From positions 434,001-498,000 of the forward strand of contig LATX02000187.1 of assembly GCA_001466705.2 (NCBI GenBank): a stretch of DNA of 64,000 nt, given 5' to 3'. This document shows, in pieces, positions 55,910-64,000 of this stretch. Position numbers and translations under genes: made by a program. Source of the DNA: Moniliophthora roreri. Its lineage: Eukaryota > Basidiomycota > Agaricomycetes > Agaricales > Marasmiaceae. Numbering within the stretch: the stretch's first letter is position 1; each line of letters starts with the position of its first letter. Under the pieces are notes generated by a model. It made no database searches, was not told where the DNA came from, and saw only the letters and a program-made list of their open reading frames with translations.

Positions 55910-57718
55910 CAAGGCCCCGACAAATTGAAACCAGTGCATCCATGACAGTACGATGGCCTACCCTAGCGCGCTCTGCTTGAGAGTTTCGATGGCTTCTGAG
56001 GCAGCAAGAAAATGAAGACGAGAAGAGCAACTAACGCTTACCATCGATAACCTCTGTCAGCGTTTTCAACACGCTGACGAGCTCTCCGTCATCACCAAGT
56101 TCTTCATCTAATGCCTCGGGCACGGCTTTAGCGCCTATTGTACACGACTCTTCGCAACCCCCATCTCCGACAATCGTGTCCCATTTTGTGAGGACAGGCT
56201 CGGCACCCAGAACCTCTAATGCGAAAGTAATAACGAGTGAGCTCATTTCTAGGTCATAGGAAAAGAGAACGTACCAGATATCTTCCTTTTCCCCGTTCCT
56301 GCTTTGCCTCTTTAGCGCTGTTTCAGGTTTGAGTTTCTCAAACTTGTCTTCCCGGGCTCGTGTGTCACTTTTCAGGTCCACAAGGGCGCTTCCTGGCCAT
56401 CCAGCTGCTCCATGAGGGATGTGAGGAAGGGGATATTGATTTCAAGTCAGGATGAGAAGGTGCTTCGGGGGAAGAGGGCAGTTTTGCATTGTGGGTAAGA
56501 TTCCATAGAGTAATGGAGAATCCAGATGCGTTCAATGAAGTCATGAAAAACCCATAGTAAGTACGCCTCACGCGAAGTTTGAGCTTTTCGAGCTTTTCGA
56601 GCTGCGCAATAGCCTCATCGACCAGAGGTACATTTCAAGAACGCTCATTCCTCCCCTCTTGTTGACGAAGAGGACAATTTCGTCCCCTTGGCCATCTCCA
56701 ATGCCCAGTGAATGGAACAAAAGTGCACTCTTTTATCCTCTTGGTTCAGGCACAAACCGAGGATGCGTGCGATGAGTTGATCAGGCGGTGGTCGCTCAAC
56801 GATAAATACACCTGATTCATTGTGAAGACCTAGGTCAATTTCGATGTAACCTGACTGAATGAAGTACTGCGAATTATCGCGTCCGGGAAAGTGGAAATGA
56901 CCTAATGTGCATGCAATAGAAACGAGGGAAGAAGTAACGCTTTTGCCGAGGTGTAAGACGCGTGAAAAGGGCATCGGGGCTTTAGAAGCAGCTTCGACGA
57001 TCTTTCAGACTAAAATGTTTCTTAGTATAGGGAGAAGTAGACAGGACAAGCAACCCACCGAGGATGACACCAGCTAAAGCACGTCTTCCGACCAAAGCAC
57101 CCTTCGTACACCCTACACACACTAGTAATATTCTCTACACTACTCGCACGAGCTTGTTGGGCTGCAGGCCAAAGTAAAGACCATCGCCAGTGTAACGTGT
57201 GATAATGACCACAATCCCTTTGTTGCTCTTGACCTTGTTAATGGTACCCAAGACTTGCTTTGCTCTGGGACTTGCAAAGGTATCTCCGCTGACACTGCTC
57301 AGCAAAAACCGGAAAGTGCTATAACCTAGCTTCAGGGGGTTATAACCTGGTTATGGCCTTGTTGGTGGGGGTTATGACTGGTTATAAGGGTTATAATACC
57401 CTGCAGGTGGATTATAAACCCCGGAGAACTCATTATAGCACTATACGGTTTTTGCTGATGTGGCAGTGAGAGAACCGCGTCCTACGGCACCCGTCGAGTC
57501 GAGCCCGGTTCATGCCTTGGATGCAAACTCAAATGAACATCATAGAGCACAATGAAAGACCGTTCATATCAGATTGTGGATACCTTGTTTAGGTCGTGCG
57601 TAGCATGATACACCGTCTGCATCGTAGGGATGAGTACAAGGTCAGGGTGTGGAACAACATGGCCCTTTAACAAACGTGGGACCTGAATTGAGTGGTCGGG
57701 GAAGATATGTCGGTCCAT
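55910..57718 (-). pseudogene. Relic of a dihydroxyacetone-kinase-family gene
   Basis: Sequence of the DAK family (dihydroxyacetone or erythrulose kinase; ATP-dependent) is recognisable in order but broken. The N-terminus reads MDRHIFPDHSIQVPRLLKGH and TMQTVYHATHDLNKVSTI (from 57718), then a stop or frameshift. After GHEP and VGRGSLTA a 158-bp element interrupts the gene. Beyond it come SVSGDTFASPRAKQVLGTIN, GIVVIITRYTGDGLYFGLQ, and then another stop. ALVGRRALAGVIL, HFHFPGRD, IEIDLGLHNESG and RRTYYGFFMTSLNASGFSIT follow. The DAK2 part gives VLTKWDTIVGDGGCEE and RVGHRTVMDAL. The glycine-rich GGGSGHEP substrate loop is disrupted. The 3' end stops near 55910, where the 7TM fragment begins. Nothing is restored here; the gene cannot be read through. 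Confidence 0.85.
57300..57457. mobile_element. 158-bp MITE-like element inside the kinase relic
   Basis: Terminal inverted repeats of 25 bases match at 23 positions: CAGCAAAAACCGGAAAGTGC and five more bases at 57300-57324, against the complement at 57433-57457. The inside is made of repeated GGTTATAA-like words (for example near 57330-57420). It has no coding capacity. It sits exactly between the kinase blocks VGRGSLTA and SVSGDTFAS. I cannot fix a target-site duplication; short CACTGC and GCAGTG flanks at 57293-57298 and 57463-57468 may belong to the target or to longer ends. Confidence 0.75.
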
Positions 57719-57896
57719 TTCAGTCTAGCGGCCATTGACATGAAGGAGGAGGAAGGGAAAGAAGCGCTCGGAACCATATAAACCCGTATTCCCGCGTTTA
57801 TTCCCTCGTGCCGTTTACAACATTCTAGTCGTTTGACTCCGAAAGCGATTACACGACCACAGTGCATACACCATCCATTAATGTACAGGTGCCTTC

Positions 57897-60800
57897 CTAA
57901 CCCGTCTTCATCCCCACTGCTACACCCAGCGGAGTCTCCCCATGCCCATGACCCATCCCTCCGGAAGTTATCAGGCTCTGTAAATCAAAATTATTGGCGG
58001 GTTGGATATAGAATCCCTCAACGGAATAACTCGAAAGCAGGTCGTCGAGTGAATACGTAGCTGTCATGGTTAGGACTGCACCCACAGTAAGATCAGTGAA
58101 GACGACATACCTGCGTCAGCAGCCTCTTTCGCCATAGAAGCCCTCAAAGACATTTCTGTCGGAGCTGCGGTATTGTGCGGAAGGTTGGGGTCTGCAAAGA
58201 CGTCAGCTATTGAACAACAGAGATTGAATAACGTTCGTACTAGTGAAACGCTTCAGCAATCCTTTATCTGGTAAGGATATGAAGGTTTTTTTGGCTTTCG
58301 GTCGTGCGTCCAAATTGAAACCCAACTCAGCAAGTCCTGCATTGAATTCATGTCTGGAATCATAAGCTCAATTGACATCGTTGTCATACTTACCTCGTGC
58401 CCTCTGTTCCAGAATGCTAGAAACATACGATACACCTGCCCAATAATGCTCCATCTGGCCAAGGGCCTTGATAAGCACTGAGAGATTCTGCTTCGCCATC
58501 GAAGTCAAGAGAAGCTCTTCTGTTTGGCCTGAAGATTGACCCAGATGTGATTGGTGCTCCGAGTTGTTCATGAGGCCTGACTCCAAAGCGCTCAACTTCA
58601 TATCTTGTATGAAAGCCAGACTACAAAACGGTATGAGCAAGCGCTTCGACGGATAGATGCTCACCAACCATGCAACGTAAATAGGTTGAACTGCATGAGG
58701 ACTATAAAGCTACACAGAGTACATTAGATCAGAGGGGCCAAGAGGCGGCGAAGAAAAGCTTACGTAGGACTGACTACTGAGCAAGTCCGTGAACACTAGA
58801 CACTCGCTAATCGTTCTCGAGCTCGCCAAAGCTAGTTTGATTGACCGATTCATTGTCTGCGATACAGGCGTCTCAGTTCCACTCGGGTTCGACAGAAGCT
58901 CTGGGTGGTACACGAGTGCCATCACTGCGTTCGCCCATAGATGAAGCGTCAAATATGTTCCCTGTGTGTATGACCAGTTCAGAATCCAAAGATTCAACTG
59001 ATAATATACGCACTCCATGGCCCCTAGCCTCCTGCCTCTTGAAATCCTCTACGCTCCATTTCATCTCCTCTGGCAATTCGGCGTAGAACTGCACTAGTTG
59101 TGCCTGCAGCCCGCTCAATACTTCCATACCTGAAGCTGCTCCCGGACCGACCAGCGTTCTCAGGCGTCCGCGTCGTCCATTGAGCACACTAGCTATTCGA
59201 CCACAAATAACGAGGAGCCGTACAAGGTATTGGAATGGTACGGGCTGTACCTCCTCGCCGAGCGCAGTTGGATCATTTGTTCGCGCGGGGTCAGGGAAGA
59301 AATCTTCGTCAGTGGGTAGAGGTATTTCAATAATTTCCTCTGAGATTGAGGGCGGTCGACCAGTGGAGAAGGCTAGAATCCGATCCTGGGTTTGATTTCA
59401 GCGACGTAGAGATTGTAGCTGGCGCCAGTACGTACCGTGATGAAAAGGCTCCAAAATAACAGCCGCGTCCGTACGACATGCGCCATCGATTCATATATCT
59501 CGGAAATCTGAAGACTAGTGTCAGATGACCAGGAAACCGCTAAAAGAAAGGTCCTCGACGGACTTCGTGCAACCCTAGATCCAGTGCCATCCTGATTGCC
59601 ATCCTGGGGTTGCCTAAGGTCATTTTGTCGCTCCACAAGGAGAGACTGAAGTCAAGTCTTACCCGGAGTATTGCTGTAGAAATCCGATTATCCGAATGAA
59701 TTAGAAAAGAGAAAATCTTGTCCTTACCCACAAACCACTGTCCGAGTTCTGCAACGAAAACGTTCAGCGGACGGGTGTACACACGGTCAAGTCGAGGCAC
59801 ATACTTGACCATAATTCGCCCATGCTAGTAGTAGCAGCCCAGTTACCACGTCCGTGGTCGGTAAGTGCAACAAAGGTATTATCAACTCCTGGGCCTTGGT
59901 TATGAACGGGACACACGCCTATCCAAGAGGTTAGTCACCATGTCCAAGAGTAGATCTACGGCTTACATTTGATGGAGAGTCGCTTCCGGCAGGATGAAAT
60001 CTAGGTGCAATTAGCCACAGTCAAGCAACTGTAACGCAACCACACCTACCGAGCACCGATGGCACAAATGCCTGAAAAGGAGATTTGTAAGTACTTCCGA
60101 CAAGCGGAATCTAGGGACGCACAATTTAATAAGAATGCAGACATGGTTCCGGTTTCCAATCGCTCCTCCATCCTCTTCCTACTAATGCTTGGAAAATGTC
60201 GACTCATAGTCCGAAAGAATGTGTTCAATAATGGTACATAGACAGAGGGTAATGGGAGACCGCTATCGTCAAACATTTGGTCTGGCGGTTCGGGCGATCC
60301 GGGTTTGGACTGTGCCGTAGCCATCGGAGCACTGGCACTTGACTTGGGAATACACGGTTGGAGCTTGAGCGAGATGCGATTGATGCCTGGGCTGCATGTA
60401 TGATGATGTTCAGAAACAGGAGAATAATGACAGGAATGATGCGTACTGAATGGCAGTCGAACCCGACTGTTCCGCCCATAGAATGATGATCAATATTTGG
60501 GATTCCCAGGTCACACGAGGATGTCGAAAGACGTACGAAGCGATAGTAGTATAGTTCCAAGTCTTCTCGTCGTGTTGGATCCCCATCGATATAGGCCACT
60601 TGTGATTTGAGGGCACGAACGATAGCTTTTTTTTCGGCGACACCTCCAAATTGTGGAATATTTAGATGGTCCGAAGGCGGCGACATGGTTTGAGCTTTGG
60701 GCTGACCAGGCCAGATGTACGACGGCGTAAGTAAAGACCCAGGCATGGGGAAACTCCACATGTTGGTATGGGGTGATCCTGACATTACGTGCGCGTTGGA

Positions 60801-61392
60801 GGGTACCTGCGAGGTATCAAGTTACGATAGAAATTTCATTAATCCTGACCTTGAAAGTTGGAAATTTTTCACTGACCCATATTGGCGATTTGATAGGATT
60901 TCGTTCCGATATACCAGGGTTGTAGGACGTTGAGGGTATTGGCTGATGAGAATGCCTCTGCAGCATATGGCCGCCGTTGCGAGGGTATCCTCCGTTCATG
61001 ACCTCTTGATGAGTAGGAAGATGGTGCATTACTCCAGAAACCGCCGCTTGTGCTTGCGCCTGAGCAGCCTCTCTGTCCAAGCGTTCCTGCTCCTCCATTT
61101 CCTTTCGAGTTCTTTTCCTCTTTCTCCCGGCCGGATACACGCATACTTCATTGACTTTCTGGCAAGCGTTGCACGTCGGTTTTTCGCCAGAGCATCTGGC
61201 TCTTTTCGCCCGACATCGCAAGCATGCTAGCGGCACGCGTTTTTCACTGGGTTGCGGGTCGTTTTGTTGCCCTTTGTTGAGGGTATTCGAGGTTGATGTG
61301 TCCGAAGAACCGTTTGCGAGGGGGGAATAGTCCGATGATATTGATTGCGGCGAAGGTTTTGAGAATTCCTGGGGCGACTGTGAGTGTTCCAT
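57897..61392 (-). CDS. Zn2Cys6 fungal-specific transcription factor
   Basis: DNA-binding activator or repressor. The start MEHSQSPQEF at 61392 precedes a Zn2Cys6 cluster at about residues 57-85: ACLRCRAKRARCSGEKPTCN followed by ACQKVNEVCVYP. All six Cys are present. A basic linker, AGRKRKRTRKE, follows, then a Gln/Ala helix. Several introns lead to the fungal-trans domain: YVPLLNTFFRTMSRHFPSIS, FSGICAIGAR, NPRMAIRMALDLGLHEVRRG, ILAFSTGRPPSISEEIIEIP and GTYLTLHLWANAVMALVYHP. The last exons give YSLDDLLSSYSVEGFYIQPA and end PLGVAVGMKTG with stop at 57897-57899. Exon phases were not all closed, so only the envelope is given. Its neighbours are a kinase relic and a dehydrogenase, which suggests control of a sugar pathway. 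Confidence 0.88.
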
Positions 61393-61875
61393 GGGTTGGA
61401 CCGATAGTCGAAGTTCCAGGTGAAAGCGGAAAAAGATAACCGTTTCCTACTTTGGGGATGGTGGCAGTGCCCGGTTTTCTGTCAGCGAAGTCGTTGTCTG
61501 TTCTGTAAGTACTGACACTGGCTGAGTAGGGGCTTTCGAAGCGACCCAAAGCCAAGTAAGTCCCTCGGATGAACAGAACATATAAGTTTGAGCAAGAATT
61601 TGAGGACTAGAAGTGCAAAAAAATGTCAAAACAATCTTCAGCTCAAGTTGCAATAGAATGATTAGTTGAACCAGCCACCGCCAATGGGAAGCAACATGTA
61701 TATCGTAGATTTGTACAGAAAAAAAGACGGCTATCCAAAGAAATCAGAATTGAGCAGTTGGTCGACGAACATCGGATTTCTGCACTGAGAACAATGTTAG
61801 CAGCAAAGTAAACTAATCAGTTTGACTGAATGTAAATAAATTACTATGGTATACCTAGTGATACAGCGTCAACTC
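61393..61875. other. Intergenic, promoter of the Zn2Cys6 gene
   Basis: About 480 bases between the start of the regulator and the stop of the dehydrogenase gene, both on the minus strand. No gene seen. Confidence 0.4.
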
Positions 61876-63108
61876 TTATGCGATTCCAGCCTCGATGTCC
61901 TTCTTGACCTGCTCAACTATGGGTACCATGCCACCCCCATCCACAACGAACCCTAAGCTCAGCGGGTACGAATTGTCAAACCGTGCGGGCCATGATGAGA
62001 CAATACGTCGGTTAGTGGGATCATCCTTGAACTTGACAAGATTGAGCGCATCCTTCCCAGCGACCTTCTCCAACGCCTCCAGCTCTTCTCGGACAGTTGT
62101 CGTAAATCCAGGAAGGCAGACCACCCGGGTATGCTTCAAGAACTTGTCAGCAGGAATGTGCTTCGCGACAACAAGATTCTTAATAGTGACTTCGGGACTA
62201 GCTACCCATGCTGCGAGGTTAAGCTTAGGAGAGTCGAGGGAGTCACCAACAGGACAGATAGCCTCAACTCCTTTAAGAGGTTCCCGAATGATACCTAGTG
62301 AAAGCATTAATTTGAAACGTTCTAGGACCACGTACGAGGAGAACAACTTACCAGAGAGGAATGCAGATGTTGCTGCAGATGGAAAACCGGGACGAACAAC
62401 GATAGTAGGAAGGCGAACGATCCGACCATCGACAAAGCCTCTTCGTGAAAATTCGTTGACTAGGAGCTCAGAGCTAAGTTTCCCCATGCCATATGCACCT
62501 TCAGGTGTAGCGATGGTGTCAGGCTTGACGACTTGAGGCTTAAAACTGTGGATGAGATTGAGACCTCAACACGCAGGTTTTAACACACCAGAGGGCCGCC
62601 ATACACAGCAAGCGAGGAAGTGAAGATGAATTTGATGGGGGTCGAGACTTTACTACCGTACTTCCTGGCGGCCTGGAGCATCTCCCGAATGGAATCAATG
62701 TTGACCTGCATACTCAGTGTGAGCACCAGTTCACAATGAATGCTGGGGCGACGACGTACCTTGAGGCCAAGATCAAAGTTGTCCTCAGATCCACGAGACA
62801 TGATACCATGTAGACAATAGATAGTGTCAGGAGTGCCAAGCTCAGTGTTGAAGAGCTTGTCGATCTCTGCTGGGTCCGTGAGATCTGCCTTGAATATGAC
62901 AGACTTTACGCCTTCTGGTGCCTTTGGTTCGACGACGTCGGCAAGGATTAGGTGAACATTGGGTGTTTTGGAATCATTAACCAGGGCCTTGGGGAGCTGA
63001 AATGAGAGAAATGAGAAAGACCACAAAAATTAGGCGCGTGTGTGGACGTACGAGGCCACCAAGCCATCCTGCAGCACCAGTAATCATGACAACGTTTTTG
63101 TCGGACAT
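61876..63108 (-). CDS. D-erythronate dehydrogenase-like NAD-dependent epimerase-family protein, 341 aa
   Basis: Extended SDR closely resembling DenD, which oxidises D-erythronate at C2 in four-carbon sugar-acid catabolism. Five exons close in phase: 63108-63052, 62996-62760, 62705-62587, 62545-62352 and 62294-61876. MSDKNVVMITGAAGWLGGL is the NAD-binding start. TIYCLHGIMSRGSEDNFDLG follows, then FIFTSSLAVYGGPL. AYGMGK provides the catalytic YxxxK, with Ser in TSS. The DenD-like signature SRRGFVDGRIVRLPTIVVRP and IIREPLKGVEAICPVGDS is clear. The C-terminus gives VSSWPARFD and GFVVDGGGMVPIVEQVKKD. All key residues are intact. It faces the RpiB relic across about 230 bases. The true substrate in this fungus is not known. 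Confidence 0.85.
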
Positions 63109-63339
63109 CGCAGATGAGAAATTGAAATGAACGGTGGGAAATGCTGTGTGAAGACGAAGTTCTAAACTGAGAACGTTCGGTATGCTTTAATACCGGAATT
63201 TTCCATGGTGTTAGGGAGTTCGGACCAAGCTGAGGGAACCAACCTTTGGAGGAGCCGGAGGAGCACCCTATCGTCAGGCTTTTTCCCACCCGTCCTAGGA
63301 AGGAAATAGCTTCGACCAATCACAATGCGACCTGAACCC

Positions 63340-63999
63340 AGCAAATATTTTTCGTGTTCTGGTTGGCTGACGCTGGCACCTGTTATGGATGGGACCGATG
63401 GATGGGAAGGAGCCTGCCCAACTATCGTTAGCTCGTTTTACTTCGGCCCGCGCAGACTTCCACCCTCGAGACACGGGCCTGTCTTGGGCCTGTTCTAAAC
63501 GTCAAGTTGCAGACAAGGACAAAACGGCTTACCCTCATGTCGCTGTAACCATGACCGAGAAGGTTGCGGCAGGGGAAGCAGATTGCGCCATCCTCATCTA
63601 CGGGATTGGTCTAGGTACGTATCTTCCTAGTCTCCTATAAGCAGATGCTTGATACCTTTCTGAGGGGGTGAGGGCGGTATGTATCTTCCCATTACTCTTC
63701 CGCCAACGTCATTGACGACTTGTGAAGGCGTTGCACTTTCCGTCAACATAGTACCAGGTATCCGTGCTGTCACTGCTCACGACAGTTTCTCTGTGGAACG
63801 ATCGATTCTGAGTAGAAAAACTTTGATGCACCCGCCGTGGACTCGGAGATATTGGCAGTTCCCCACTGAGGAAGTATATCTATCCAGATCTGATGCACTA
63901 TGGGTCGCACTAGGGTGTCGCTGTTTTGACCTCCTAGCGGATCATGAGAACCGTACGAATGAGAAGCTCAAGTCTAAAGTAACTTTGAATATTGAATGA
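63340..63999 (+). pseudogene. Relic of an RpiB-family sugar-phosphate isomerase gene
   Basis: RpiB-family isomerases interconvert aldose and ketose phosphates (ribose, allose or erythrulose 4-phosphates). Blocks seen: FRVLVG then, in another frame, DAG (the N-terminal DxAG loop, broken by a stop and a shift near 63365-63385), and DKTAYPHVAVTMTEKVAAGE. ADCAILIYGIGLG follows; the catalytic Cys of the usual CGTGLG motif is Tyr here. After an intron-like GTACGT..AG stretch comes [28 protein letters not shown]. Beyond that the expected tail is hard to follow. The gene probably does not make an active enzyme. It continues to the window edge or just past it. Confidence 0.75.
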
Positions 64000-64000
64000 C

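Overview
The window looks like nuclear DNA of an Agaricomycete (mushroom-forming basidiomycete). Genes are interrupted by many short introns (about 45-70 nt, mostly GT..AG). It carries a class I hydrophobin, basidiomycete-style F-box genes, a 7TM gene with the DUF6533 motif, a fungal Zn2Cys6 regulator and ergosterol genes. I rebuilt splicing by hand. Where exon phases close exactly I give a protein length. Elsewhere only the gene envelope is given.

Layout. 0-5.9 kb: the 3' end of an unrecognised gene, ERG24 (C-14 sterol reductase), a PGC1-like phosphodiesterase, and a ROG1-type lipase with a C-terminal membrane anchor. 6.0-11.2 kb: a divergent GGPP-synthase-like gene, a short-chain dehydrogenase and a questin-oxidase-like gene, which together could be a small specialised-metabolism group. 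11.7-12.5 kb: a secreted protein with HDGKD repeats. 13.5-15.0 kb: left arm of a large inverted duplication, carrying a 200-aa secreted/amphipathic protein. 15.8-22.2 kb: ERG25 (C-4 methylsterol oxidase), an AzgA purine permease, and a FabG-type SDR. 22.2-24.9 kb holds no recognisable gene. 24.9-37.5 kb: four F-box genes (two are tandem paralogues), a cupredoxin-like secreted protein, a CBP3-type complex III assembly chaperone and a SEC14 protein. 39.6-41.0 kb: right arm of the inverted duplication with the second, intact copy of the 200-aa gene. 41.2-43.7 kb: a Ser-rich secreted protein and a 354-aa hydrophobin with a long repetitive Pro/Thr/Ser region. 45.4-50.2 kb: an 884-aa disordered protein and an Iec1-like C2H2 zinc-finger protein. 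50.5-55.5 kb: a DUF6533 7TM gene and TAF11.

55.6-64 kb is the most unusual part. A Zn2Cys6 activator and an intact D-erythronate-dehydrogenase-like gene lie between two broken genes. One is a dihydroxyacetone-kinase-family relic, split by a 158-bp MITE-like element and fused at its 3' end to a fragment of the 7TM gene. The other is an RpiB-family sugar-phosphate isomerase relic. A DAK-type kinase, an RpiB-type isomerase and a Zn2Cys6 regulator also occur together in fungal erythritol utilisation (the EYK/EYI/EUF genes of Yarrowia). My reading is a decaying four-carbon-sugar catabolic locus. The gene identities are read from the sequence; the pathway assignment is inference.
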